21,315 nt of DNA from Chloroflexota bacterium (GCA_025355835.1 JANXYW010000428.1:1-21315), one strand, 5' to 3'; positions 6,288 to 13,080 are shown, numbered from the stretch's first letter. Program-made: numbers and translations. The notes: generated by a model from the letters alone, not told the origin.

Positions 6288-7136
6288 TTGCCACTGCGAA
6301 GCTGCTACTTCGCGTTCGCCGTACTCGTCGTCACCGTGCTATCGATGCTCTCTGGTTCGTCGCCGCCGGCATCTGCCGCTGGGGTCGGTCCTTCAAGCGT
6401 CAGTATCGTTTCGCCGACCGACAGCGCCGTGTTTCCTGTCAACACCGTCGTCACATTCACTGCCACCGGCGCCGATTGGGACGGCACGCCGCTCGTGCGG
6501 GGACAGCTGTTCTGGTCATCGTCCCAGAACGGGTTTCTCGGAACGGGACAATCCTTCACGCGCGACTCGTCGACGCTCGCGCTCGGATCGCACACCATCC
6601 AGCTCATCGCCACTGGCTCCAACTTCCAGGTGTTCACCAGCGTGACGCTCTGGATCGGGCCGCCGCCGACCGCCACGCCCACCAATACGCCGACAATCAC
6701 GCCAACCTATTCCCCGACCAACACACCAACGCTGACTCCGACCAGCACATCGACGCCGACGACGGCGCCGACGAATACGCCCACGCCGACGAATACACCG
6801 ACGGATACGCCCACGAGCACGCCCACGGACACTACTACGAGCACTGCCACAAACACGCCGACGTCCACGGCGATGAACACGCCGGCGCCAGCGCGTGAGC
6901 CATCGGCGACGAACACGCCGCAGCCCGGCCGCCACTGCGGGGATTTCAACGGTGACGGCCGCGTCGACTGGCGCGACCTCTGGCTCGTCGCCCGCGCCAT
7001 CGAGCACCACAGCCAGGATTTGAAGTTCGACGTGAACCACAACGGCCGCGTCGGCTGGGGCGACTTCTGGGAGACTGTGCGCCAGCTCGGCCGCCGCTGC
7101 GGCGACACCTCCCGCTCGACAGCGCCGCGCCACTAA
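6288..7136 (+). CDS. Secreted Ig-like domain protein with TPT linker and type I dockerin
   Basis: A 282-residue exported protein. Signal peptide at 1-31 (hydrophobic 8-24, cleavage near SPPASA-AGVG). An Ig-like beta-domain spans about 36-123 (SVSIVSPTDSAVFPVNTVVT, GSHTIQLIATGSN). A Thr/Pro linker of repeated TNTPT/TPTST words spans about 125-212. A type I dockerin-like pair of calcium loops is at the end (GDFNGDGRVDWRD and DVNHNGRVGWGDF, about 222-270) with flanking Cys residues that may clasp it. Dockerins bind cohesins; no cohesin is visible here. The only in-frame start is TTG at 6288, directly after a G5 run at 6283-6287 and with poor spacing to a ribosome site. One base fewer in that run would join it to the ATG at 6281. 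The start is therefore uncertain, while the body of the gene is sure. Confidence 0.85.
   Translation: MPLRSCYFAFAVLVVTVLSMLSGSSPPASAAGVGPSSVSIVSPTDSAVFPVNTVVTFTATGADWDGTPLVRGQLFWSSSQNGFLGTGQSFTRDSSTLALGSHTIQLIATGSNFQVFTSVTLWIGPPPTATPTNTPTITPTYSPTNTPTLTPTSTSTPTTAPTNTPTPTNTPTDTPTSTPTDTTTSTATNTPTSTAMNTPAPAREPSATNTPQPGRHCGDFNGDGRVDWRDLWLVARAIEHHSQDLKFDVNHNGRVGWGDFWETVRQLGRRCGDTSRSTAPRH
6667..6897 (+). repeat. TPT-linker coding repeat in the dockerin gene
   Basis: Imperfect short-period repeats of ac(g/a)cc and aa(t/c)acg words encode the Thr/Pro stalk. The same type of tract, at DNA as well as protein level, occurs at 16899-17218 in the pilin-fusion gene. Such tracts are prone to length change by slippage or recombination. 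Confidence 0.75.
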
Positions 7137-7221
7137 AGCGGCGCCCCATCGAACGAAACAATCGCGGCCCGGGACACCCGGGCCGCATTCGCGTTCTCCG
7201 CCGGTAACATCCAAAACGTCT

Positions 7222-7253
7222 CCTCCGCGCTCTTCGCGCTTTCGCGGTGAACC
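7222..7253 (+). repeat. C/T-rich ~30-bp repeat ending GGTGAACC, copy 2
   Basis: Reads CTCCGCG/CTCTTCGCG/CTTTCGCGGTGAACC on the plus strand and is the same element as at 1289-1318 on the minus strand, differing by C/T transitions and one base of length. It lies 30 bases before the dGTPase start codon, so each copy precedes a gene in the same orientation. Confidence 0.6.
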
Positions 7254-7282
7254 ATCGGCGCGGATGCCATACACTCCGACCG

Positions 7283-8425
7283 ATGCTGATCCGACCGCAC
7301 GAGACCGTCCGCCAGCGCCTCGAAGAGCGAGAGCTGCTCCTTGCGCCCGCCGCCATGCGCGCCGCCGACACGCGTGGCCGCGTCCGTCCCGAGGCACCAT
7401 CCGACATGCGTACCGAGTACCAGCGCGACCGCGACCGCATCATCCACAGCAAGGCTTTCCGCCGCCTCAAGCACAAGACGCAGGTCTTCATCGCCCCGCC
7501 CGGCGACCACTACGTCACCCGCCTCACCCACACGCTCGAGGTCGCGCAGGTCGGCCGCACCATCGCCCGCGCCCTCAACCTCAACGAAGATCTCGCCGAG
7601 GCGATCGCGCTCGGCCACGACCTCGGCCACACACCTTTCGGCCACGCCGGCGAACAGGCGCTCGGCAACCTCCTACCCGAAGGCTTCCGCCACAACGAGC
7701 AATCCGTCCGCATCGTTGACCTGCTCGAAACTGCCGGGCGGGCGCCGGAGTCGCAGCAGGGTGCCTCGCCAGAGTCGCCGCAGGAGACCGGCCTCAACCT
7801 CACCTGGGAAGTGCGCGAAGGCATCCTCAAGCACTCGAAACCGCGCGAAGGCATCTTCTCCGAGCTCGAGGAGCGCTACTGGTCAGCAGAGGAGTGGGGC
7901 GACCCGCTCTCGACGACGCTCGAAGCGCAGATCGTCCGCCTCTCCGACTCCGTGGCGTACCTGAACCACGACATCGCCGACGCCGTGCGCGCTGGCCTCT
8001 TGCGCGCCGAAGACCTCCCGCGGGAAGCCCGCCGCGTCCTCGGCGACACGCACTCGCAGCGCATCGACGCCCTCGTCAGCGACATCGTCGATGCGTCGTG
8101 GGACGCCGCCGCGACGCAGCGCACGCTCGCGGGCGCTGCCCGCCCGATCGCCATGAGCGCCGAGGTCGCAGCCGCCACCGACGAGCTGCGCGACTACCTC
8201 TTCGAGAACGTCTACCTCTGGGAAGAGCGCCTGGCCGAAGCCGATCGCGCCCGCCGCCTCATCGAGTTTCTCTGGCACCACTTCCTCGCTCACCCGGAAG
8301 AGATCGACGCCTCCGACTACCCGCGCCCCAACGATCCCCTCGCCCGCCGCATCGCCGACTACATCGCCGGCATGACCGACCAGTACGCCATGAACGCCGC
8401 CGCCCGCATCGGCTTCACCAGCTAG
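7283..8425 (+). CDS. dgt: Deoxyguanosinetriphosphate triphosphohydrolase-like HD protein
   Basis: A 380-residue HD-domain phosphohydrolase that by family removes the whole triphosphate from dNTPs, classically dGTP, using a metal bound by the HD motif. Seen: MLIRPHETVRQRLEERELLL start typical of the family, YQRDRDRIIHSKAFRRLKHKTQVF at 46-69, LTHTLEVAQ with His83, GHDLGHTPFGHAGE with His112-Asp113, and SDSVAYLNHDIADAVRAG with a further metal Asp. A short Ser/Glu-rich insertion follows the LLE segment near residue 152. Length fits the shorter dGTPase-like subgroup. The ATG at 7283 is chosen by homology. It has no ribosome site; TACACT ends seven bases before it, so a leaderless transcript is possible. 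A GTG at 7247 is the alternative. Role: dNTP pool control. Confidence 0.93.
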   Translation: MLIRPHETVRQRLEERELLLAPAAMRAADTRGRVRPEAPSDMRTEYQRDRDRIIHSKAFRRLKHKTQVFIAPPGDHYVTRLTHTLEVAQVGRTIARALNLNEDLAEAIALGHDLGHTPFGHAGEQALGNLLPEGFRHNEQSVRIVDLLETAGRAPESQQGASPESPQETGLNLTWEVREGILKHSKPREGIFSELEERYWSAEEWGDPLSTTLEAQIVRLSDSVAYLNHDIADAVRAGLLRAEDLPREARRVLGDTHSQRIDALVSDIVDASWDAAATQRTLAGAARPIAMSAEVAAATDELRDYLFENVYLWEERLAEADRARRLIEFLWHHFLAHPEEIDASDYPRPNDPLARRIADYIAGMTDQYAMNAAARIGFTS

Positions 8426-8442
8426 CCGGTAATAACGGCACT

Positions 8443-8489
8443 CCTCTCCGCCGGGCGGAGAGGACCAGCGCGAAGCGCGGAGGTGAGGT
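8443..8489. repeat. Composite hairpin repeat after dgt
   Basis: An 8-bp stem cctctccg/cggagagg with a 5-base loop (8443-8463), then gcgc-gaa-gcgc (8468-8478) and GGAGGTGAGGT. It lies in the 134-base gap between dgt and the P450 gene. It has no T-tract, so it is more likely a dispersed repeat than an intrinsic terminator, though it may still protect the 3' end of the dgt mRNA. Confidence 0.55.
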
Positions 8490-8559
8490 CCACGCGAAAC
8501 GGGTGCCTCGATCTGCTAGCCTTCGACCAATCACCAACACCGGTGCGGGGGGGCGAGAG

Positions 8560-9777
8560 ATGACTTCAGTGAATGACGCGGCCGTGCCCACAGGCATCGC
8601 GGCTACCGCGCTCGACCCGGCGTACCAGCACGACCCGGACCCCGTGCACGACACGCTGCGCGAGCGCGAGCCGGTACATCACGACCAGGTGCTACACCGT
8701 TGGCTTCTGACGCGGCACGATGACGTGGACGCGCTGCTTCGCGACCGATCGCTATCAGCGGACCCGAGGAAGGGCGCGCCGGACACGTTCATGGCCGCCT
8801 TCGTCGAGCCGGACGGACGCGAGCCGAGCATCCTCCTGATGGATCCGCCGGAGCACACGCGCCTGCGCGGCCTGATCTCGAAAGCGTTCACACCGCGGGC
8901 GATCGAGCAGATGGCGCCTCGTATCGAGCAGATCGCGGCCGAGCTGCTCGATACCGTCGCAGGCAGCGATAGCTTCGACCTGATCGCGGCGTTCGCCGGC
9001 CCGCTCCCGACGATCGTCATCGCTGAGATGCTCGGCGTCGATCCGGCCGACCGGCTGGACTTCAAGCGCTGGTCGGACGATGGAGTGATGGCGTTCGATC
9101 CGCTCCTCTCAGCCGAAATGCGGGAGGTCGTCGCAGCGTCGTCTGTGGAACGCGAGGCGTTCTTCCGGCGGGAAATCGCGGCTCGCCGCGACACACCGCG
9201 TGCCGATCTCATCTCGGCCATGATCGCGGCGGAAGATGCCGCCGTGCATATGACGGATGACGAGCTGGTGACGATGTGCAGCCTCCTGCTCGCGGCGGGC
9301 AATGTCACGACAACCGATCTCATCGGCAATGGCACGCTGGCGCTTCTGCGCAACCCGAGCGAATTGCAGAAGCTGCGCGATGACCCGTCGCTGATCAAAA
9401 ACGCCGTGGAAGAGATGCTCCGGTACGACTCGCCGGTAACCGAAACCGCCCGCATCCCACTGGACAACACGGAGATCCGCGGCTGCCCGATCGGTGAGCG
9501 CGAGTCGCTCGTTCCGGTGCTTGCAGCAGCGAACCACGACCCCGATGTCTACCCGGAGCCGCATCGCTTCGACATCACACGCGCGGACACGCACCACCAT
9601 TCGTTTGGCGGCGGCGTCCACTTTTGTCTGGGTGCGCCGCTCGCGCGCCTCGAGGCGCAGATCGCACTCAACGCGCTCGTGCAGCGCTTCCCGGCACTAC
9701 GCTTGGGCGACGCTGCGCTGGAGTACCGGCATATTCCCGGATTCCGCGGCCTCGTTCGGTTGGATGTGCTGATCTAG
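8560..9777 (+). CDS. Cytochrome P450
   Basis: A 405-residue soluble bacterial P450, a haem-thiolate monooxygenase. Motifs: C-helix ILLMDPPEHTRLRGLISKAF near 83-103, I-helix LLLAAGNVTTTDLI with AGNVTT at 246-251, ExxR at Glu285-Arg288 (EEMLRYDSP), and the haem loop FGGGVHFCLG with the ligand Cys356. In the I-helix the acidic residue usually preceding the catalytic Thr is Val249, while the Thr is kept. No ferredoxin or reductase gene is adjacent, so electron donors must be encoded elsewhere. The ATG at 8560 follows a GGGGGGCGAGAG site; the long frame continuing upstream is an antisense-like shadow of dgt. A strong terminator follows at 9810-9837. The substrate cannot be predicted. Confidence 0.96.
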   Translation: MTSVNDAAVPTGIAATALDPAYQHDPDPVHDTLREREPVHHDQVLHRWLLTRHDDVDALLRDRSLSADPRKGAPDTFMAAFVEPDGREPSILLMDPPEHTRLRGLISKAFTPRAIEQMAPRIEQIAAELLDTVAGSDSFDLIAAFAGPLPTIVIAEMLGVDPADRLDFKRWSDDGVMAFDPLLSAEMREVVAASSVEREAFFRREIAARRDTPRADLISAMIAAEDAAVHMTDDELVTMCSLLLAAGNVTTTDLIGNGTLALLRNPSELQKLRDDPSLIKNAVEEMLRYDSPVTETARIPLDNTEIRGCPIGERESLVPVLAAANHDPDVYPEPHRFDITRADTHHHSFGGGVHFCLGAPLARLEAQIALNALVQRFPALRLGDAALEYRHIPGFRGLVRLDVLI

Positions 9778-9809
9778 TCCGTTCGCTTTACGACCACTAT
9801 GTAACGAGG

Positions 9810-9837
9810 AAGGGCACGCCAGATGGCGTGCCCTTTT
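9810..9837 (+). terminator. Rho-independent terminator after the P450 gene
   Basis: An 11-bp perfect stem aagggcacgcc / ggcgtgccctt with AGAT loop (9810-9835) ending in TTTT, 33 bases after the P450 stop. It also lies just beyond the convergent mini-HTH gene and could serve the minus strand weakly. Confidence 0.85.
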
Positions 9838-9866
9838 CAAGGAGGTCCGTAATGGAGAGTGAGGTC

Positions 9867-10055
9867 CTAGCTGGCCATCGAGGTCTGCTGCGGCCGCTGC
9901 CGCTCTTCGTTGACGATTTGATGTACGCGCTGCCGCGACACTTTGAAGTGCTCCGCAAGCCGCGACTGATTGCCCTTGGCCAGGCAGTCTCTGTCCAACA
10001 GATAGCGGACAGCGATGCGAAGCCGTTGGGTGCGTTCTGGATCCCGCTTGGCCAT
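9867..10055 (-). CDS. Mini helix-turn-helix protein, tandem paralogue A
   Basis: A 62-residue basic protein made almost wholly of one helix-turn-helix: after MAKRDPERTQRLRIAVRYLL it has QSRLAEHFKVSRQRVHQIV at 30-48, resembling region-4/MerR-like recognition helices. It shares about 35 of its first 53 residues with the neighbouring gene at 10103-10321, including an unbroken 15-residue run through the HTH. The ATG at 10055 is chosen because the paralogy starts at MAKRDP; an ATG eight codons upstream is possible. GGAG lies about 11 bases before the chosen start, a loose spacing. It is probably a small DNA-binding regulator; no target or sensor domain is visible. It converges on the P450 gene across the terminator. 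Confidence 0.72.
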   Translation of the reverse strand: MAKRDPERTQRLRIAVRYLLDRDCLAKGNQSRLAEHFKVSRQRVHQIVNEERQRPQQTSMAS

Positions 10056-10102
10056 GGTTGGTCTGTCTCCGTTTTGCATTGAATCAGCCTGCTTCCGGAT
10101 AC

Positions 10103-10321
10103 CTACGACGCGCGTGCCGGTTGCTGAGCGGGATCAGCAGCCAAGCGTTTGGACTCCATGAGCCGTCGCTCGTCGACGACGAGCTGGTGCACCCGCTGGC
10201 GCGAAACCTTGAAGTGCTCGGCAAGGCGAGTCTGGCTGCCCGACACGAGCGTGCCGTGTTCGAGCATGTACCGGATCGCCGTCCGGAGCTTCTCGGTTCG
10301 CTGGGGATCACGTTTGGCCAT
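10103..10321 (-). CDS. Mini helix-turn-helix protein, tandem paralogue B
   Basis: A 72-residue protein, MAKRDPQRTEKLRTAIRYML followed by the HTH TRLAEHFKVSRQRVHQLV at 31-48 and a short polar tail (ESKRLAADPAQQPARAS). It is the clear sister of the gene 47 bases downstream. Start at 10321 is well supported by GGAGAAGG four bases before the ATG. Differences cluster in the loop before the HTH (EHGTLVSGS against DRDCLAKGN), while the presumed recognition helix SRQRVHQ is unchanged, so both may bind the same DNA word. It is divergent from the DinB-like gene. No named family is recognised. Confidence 0.78.
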   Translation of the reverse strand: MAKRDPQRTEKLRTAIRYMLEHGTLVSGSQTRLAEHFKVSRQRVHQLVVDERRLMESKRLAADPAQQPARAS

Positions 10322-10483
10322 GGCGCCTTCTCCGATATACGCTTGACACAGGTAAGAACGGGGTCGGTGGGGGGTTGTTACGCCTGCGGGCGGCGATCGC
10401 GGCGATGATCCGCAATGCACCCGGCGAAGCCACAGCAGCGAGACCGCCGACGATGCCTTGTGAGGGCGAAAAGGAAGCTGGAT

Positions 10484-11026
10484 TTGGCGACACCCGAAGC
10501 TATCCGCGAGTTGCTTGACAAGATGACCGCCGAACGCGACGCCCTCCTCGCCGAGGCCGAAGCGCTGTCCGACGAAGCGGCGTCCTTCGCCCCGCCCGAT
10601 GGCGAAGGCGAGGCGCAGTGGTGCCCCAAGGAGCAGCTCGCGCACCTGGCCGAGATGGAAACGTCCTATCGCGCCTGGGTGCAGAAGGCGCTGGATGAAG
10701 ATGAGCCCGACGTCACCGGCGTTCAGGGCGAACGCCCTGCGATCCGCCTAACGCAGGCGCGCGAACGCACGATCGCGGAGCTGGCAGCGCAGCTTCGTGA
10801 CCAGCGCGCCACGACGCTTGCCCTGATCGCGTCCATGACGCCGGAGCAGTTCGAGCGGCGGGCATCGCAGCCGATGTTCGGCAGTCTCACCGCGATGCAG
10901 TGGCTGCGTTCGTACTACCGCCACGACCGCATGCATCGCGACCAGATGGCCGGCCGCGATCCGTCGTACAAACCGAAGTTCGTCGGTGGCGCCGAACCCG
11001 ACCAGCGCCGGGGTTCGCGCATCTGA
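10484..11026 (+). CDS. DinB-like (DinB/YfiT superfamily) four-helix protein
   Basis: A 180-residue member of the DinB/YfiT fold, small four-helix bundles that bind a divalent metal through three His residues; some transfer thiols such as mycothiol or bacillithiol. Seen: WCPKEQLAHLAEMETSY with His54, and YYRHDRMHRDQMAGRDP with the HDxxHxxQ motif (His147, His151). I take the TTG at 10484 as start, since AAGGAAG precedes it by a normal distance and it yields MATPEAIRELLDKM. ATG codons at 10415 (no good site) and 10523 (too far inside) fit less well. The downstream SDR gene begins 17 bases after its stop, so an operon is likely. Function is unknown beyond the fold. Confidence 0.82.
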   Translation: MATPEAIRELLDKMTAERDALLAEAEALSDEAASFAPPDGEGEAQWCPKEQLAHLAEMETSYRAWVQKALDEDEPDVTGVQGERPAIRLTQARERTIAELAAQLRDQRATTLALIASMTPEQFERRASQPMFGSLTAMQWLRSYYRHDRMHRDQMAGRDPSYKPKFVGGAEPDQRRGSRI

Positions 11027-11043
11027 GTTGTGAGGTACCGCAC

Positions 11044-11868
11044 GTGAAGAAGCTCGAAGGCAAGGTTGCGATCATCACCGGCGCCAGCCGCGGCGTCGGT
11101 GAGTACATCGCGCGCGAGTTCGCGAAGGAAGGCTGCAACATCGTTGTGGCGGCGCGCACCGAAGCGGAAGGCCAGTCGAAGCTCGAAGGCACGATTGCCG
11201 AGACCGCAGCAGAACTCACGGCCATGGGCGTGCGCGCGATCGCTGTCCGCTGCGATGTCAGCGACGAAGCCAGCGTGAACGCGATGGTGCAGCGCGCGGT
11301 CGATGAGTTCGGGCGCATCGATATCCTCGTGAACAACGCGGGCATCATGGCGCCGGAGAAGCTCGTCGATATGTCGCTGAAGCGCTGGGACCTCATGTGG
11401 CGCGTGAATGTACGCGGCGCCATCGCCTGCGCGAAGGCAGTGCTGCCGCAGATGATCGCCCAGCTCGACGGCGTGATCATCAACATCTCGTCGATCGCGG
11501 CCGATCAGGATCAACCGGGCAACATCTCGTACATGCTGACGAAGCACGCCTTGCGTGAACTCAGCAAAGGCCTCGCCGCGGAGGAGAAGTCGCACAACAT
11601 CCGCGTCTTCGCGCTCTCGCCGTATGGCTGGGTGCCCACACCGGGCACGCTGTTCTACCGCCTGGAAGAGACGATGCCCGAAGTCGGCCCGACGCTGGAA
11701 CGGCCCGAGGCGATGGGCCTGGCCGCCATCTATCTCTGCGGCGACGAGGGGAAGGCACTCAGCGGCCAGCACTTCTATAGCCGCCACTTGCTGCGCGACC
11801 GCGTCAACAACGGCGTCGATCTCTACCAGGGCGACGCGGCGTTCCTGGCGCAGTACAAGAGTGAGTGA
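11044..11868 (+). CDS. SDR-family oxidoreductase
   Basis: A 274-residue short-chain dehydrogenase/reductase. KVAIITGASRGVGEYIAREF holds the TGASRGVG cofactor loop (12-19), VRCDVSD the adenine-side Asp (71), LVNNAGIMAP the NNAG motif (97-100), and Ser149-150 with Tyr163/Lys167 (SYMLTKHAL) the active site. The C-terminal part after SPYGWVPTPGT is unusual, with LSGQHFYSRHLLRDRVNNGVDL replacing the common DGG ending; this may reflect a distinct substrate pocket. GTG at 11044 is the start (GAGG about nine bases upstream, homology starts at once). The stop overlaps the start of a 57-residue basic protein by eight bases. Confidence 0.92.
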   Translation: MKKLEGKVAIITGASRGVGEYIAREFAKEGCNIVVAARTEAEGQSKLEGTIAETAAELTAMGVRAIAVRCDVSDEASVNAMVQRAVDEFGRIDILVNNAGIMAPEKLVDMSLKRWDLMWRVNVRGAIACAKAVLPQMIAQLDGVIINISSIAADQDQPGNISYMLTKHALRELSKGLAAEEKSHNIRVFALSPYGWVPTPGTLFYRLEETMPEVGPTLERPEAMGLAAIYLCGDEGKALSGQHFYSRHLLRDRVNNGVDLYQGDAAFLAQYKSE

Positions 11869-12034
11869 GGACGCGCCGCGAGACGAGCGCGCCGAGCGCC
11901 GCGACCGCCGCCGCAAGGCGCGCCGCGAAGCCATGCGCAAGCACGGCGCGACGACCGGCGAGACGTACCGGAACGCCATTCTGAAGCGACTGAAGAAGGC
12001 GCCGGCTTCGATGCGGAAAGGAGCGGATCGATGA
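11861..12034 (+). CDS. Very basic 57-residue conserved-looking small protein
   Basis: A 57-residue protein starting GTG at 11861, inside the end of the SDR gene, and ending within the ATGA that starts the membrane-protein gene. Nearly half its residues are charged: an Arg-rich helix (ERRDRRRKARREAMRKHG) is followed by TTGETYRNAILKRLKKAPAS. No signal or membrane segment. The linked overlaps on both sides (GTGAGTGA and ATGA) and an upstream GAG-rich sequence argue that it is a real, coupled gene and not a shadow. It could bind nucleic acid or acidic lipid; I do not recognise it. Confidence 0.6.
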   Translation: MSEDAPRDERAERRDRRRKARREAMRKHGATTGETYRNAILKRLKKAPASMRKGADR

Positions 12035-12462
12035 GCGAATCAACGAACGGCCAGAGTGCCTGGCGGCTGCCCGCCTATGCTATGGGTGTACTGATCTTCC
12101 TTACGGCTCACGCCCTCGTGGTCTGGCCGGATGCGTCCAAGCGCTCAGGGTTCGAGGCACCGCTCACGCAAACATGGGCAGCCGCTGTCCTGTCACTGGT
12201 GCTATTGCTTGTCTGCGTGGCGACCTTGACTACGATGGCTGTCGTAGCGCGCCAACCTGAGGCGCGAGGGGCGCCCTTTCCACGTCTCGAGTTGACTCTC
12301 TACGTCATGGCGATCGCGCCATCTATCTACGGCATCGTGGTCGCTATGTTCACCGGTCGGCGACTTTTGTATCTGCCATTTGCCGGAGTCGCGCTGATCG
12401 GCATCGGGCTGGCCTACCGATTGCTCCGAACGCCACGCGAAGCAGTCGGCACGCTTCCATAG
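12031..12462 (+). CDS. Four-helix integral membrane protein, unknown
   Basis: A 143-residue membrane protein with four predicted spans at about 14-32, 50-72, 88-107 and 113-130, and short polar ends. The ATG at 12031 overlaps the previous stop by four bases and follows AAAGGAG at good spacing. The loops carry no motif I can name. Position at the end of the DinB-SDR-basic protein run suggests co-transcription. The stop at 12462 is followed by the 227-base gap before the pilus operon. Confidence 0.8.
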   Translation: MSESTNGQSAWRLPAYAMGVLIFLTAHALVVWPDASKRSGFEAPLTQTWAAAVLSLVLLLVCVATLTTMAVVARQPEARGAPFPRLELTLYVMAIAPSIYGIVVAMFTGRRLLYLPFAGVALIGIGLAYRLLRTPREAVGTLP

Positions 12463-12689
12463 CGTCGAATCAAGCCAGCGAACTGCCCGTTCGTCGGAAT
12501 CCCCGTCCAGTGAACGCCTTCAGACTCGCTCTTCGCGGTCGATAGTCGCCATGTGAGGGTCTGCCCAAGCAGGGTTTTTCTGCGCCAACTTCTGCACCAC
12601 CCCTAAAGCCGCCCCTTGCCGGGTCGATAAAGACGGTGTGAGGCCCCTACGGGCACCACAATCGGCTCGCTGACAGAGGGGGGGATTCC
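12463..12689. other. Intergenic region carrying the pilus operon control sequences
   Basis: A 227-base gap. The left half shows no clear terminator, only a 4-bp hairpin with T5 near 12570. The right half holds the sigma-28-like promoter (12604-12630) and a leader of roughly 50 bases with a GGCCCCTACGGGCACC fold possibility, ending in the GAGGGGGGG ribosome site of the major pilin gene. Confidence 0.6.
12604..12630 (+). promoter_or_regulatory. Sigma-28 (FliA/WhiG)-like promoter of the pilus operon
   Basis: CTAAAGCC with TAAA at 12604-12607, then exactly 15 bases, then GTCGATAA at 12623-12630. The known FliA/SigD/WhiG consensus is TAAA-N15-GCCGATAA, so this matches all four -35 bases, the spacing and seven of eight -10 bases. 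The predicted start is near 12637, giving a leader of about 53 bases to the pilin ATG. Established knowledge supplies the consensus; use by a sigma-28 homologue in this organism is inferred. Confidence 0.7.
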
Positions 12690-13040
12690 ATGTTGAAGAA
12701 GCTACACAGTGAACAGGGCTTTACGCTCACCGAGCTCCTGATCGTTGTCGCGATCCTGGGCATCCTGATCGCGGTGGTGCTGCCGAACTTCGTCGGCCTC
12801 CTCGGCGGCGCCAAGACGAATGCCGGCTCCGCGGAGTTGAACATCGTCCAGACGTCGGTCGACGCCAAGCTGGCCAACACGAGTGCCGCCACGACCACGG
12901 CGATCACGACCGCGACGAGTGATATGACCACCGCTGCCGGTGGATTCACCCTCTCGCCGACGTATCTGCGTAGCACGGCCACCCACGGAACGTACACGGT
13001 GGACACGGCCGGCAAGGTTGCGCAGGCCAGCTACCCGTAA
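12690..13040 (+). CDS. pilA: Type IV major pilin (prepilin)
   Basis: A 116-residue type IVa-style prepilin. The leader MLKKLHSEQG is cut after Gly10, exposing FTLTELLIVVAILGILIAVV with the conserved Glu5 of the mature protein and the long hydrophobic helix that packs in the fibre core. The head is small (about 75 residues), rich in Thr/Ala, and lacks a Cys pair. It is first in the operon behind the strong sigma-28-like promoter and a GAGGGGGGG site, and a hairpin separates it from pilB. This is what is expected of the abundant fibre subunit. The subtype cannot be settled from sequence alone. Confidence 0.93.
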   Translation: MLKKLHSEQGFTLTELLIVVAILGILIAVVLPNFVGLLGGAKTNAGSAELNIVQTSVDAKLANTSAATTTAITTATSDMTTAAGGFTLSPTYLRSTATHGTYTVDTAGKVAQASYP

Positions 13041-13059
13041 GCGGTTGAGGCGCTCCCTG

Positions 13060-13080
13060 TTTCGCCAAGCAGCGGCGAAA
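13060..13080 (+). other. Stem-loop between pilA and pilB
   Basis: TTTCGCC (13060-13066) pairs with GGCGAAA (13074-13080) around a 7-base loop. The 3' arm runs into GAAAGG, the presumed ribosome site of pilB at 13091. The hairpin could mask that site or stabilise the pilA message. There is no T-tract, so it is not a standard terminator. Confidence 0.5.

Noticed and set aside
6667..6897. Candidate CRISPR or tandem-repeat array
   Set aside because: Repeats are short, irregular and in frame with the Thr/Pro linker; no constant repeat/spacer pattern.
6254..6898. 214-residue frame ending in His/Asp/Ala repeats
   Set aside because: Repetitive His-Ala-Asp text is the frame-shifted reading of the TPT linker DNA.
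7894..8559. Upstream extension of the P450 reading frame into dgt
   Set aside because: Pro/Arg-rich shadow of dgt; P450 homology and a ribosome site begin at 8560.
10343..10371. TTGACA on the plus strand as a promoter for the DinB-like gene
   Set aside because: No acceptable -10 box at 16-19 bases; the following sequence is G-rich.
12565..12590. Terminator after the membrane-protein gene (CTGC-ccaa-GCAG then TTTTT)
   Set aside because: The stem is only four base pairs and it lies 100 bases past the stop; too weak to claim.
12463..12689. c-di-GMP riboswitch before the pilin gene
   Set aside because: Looked for because PilB has c-di-GMP motifs, but the GEMM core words and paired tetraloop region are not visible; the region is better explained by a sigma-28-like promoter.
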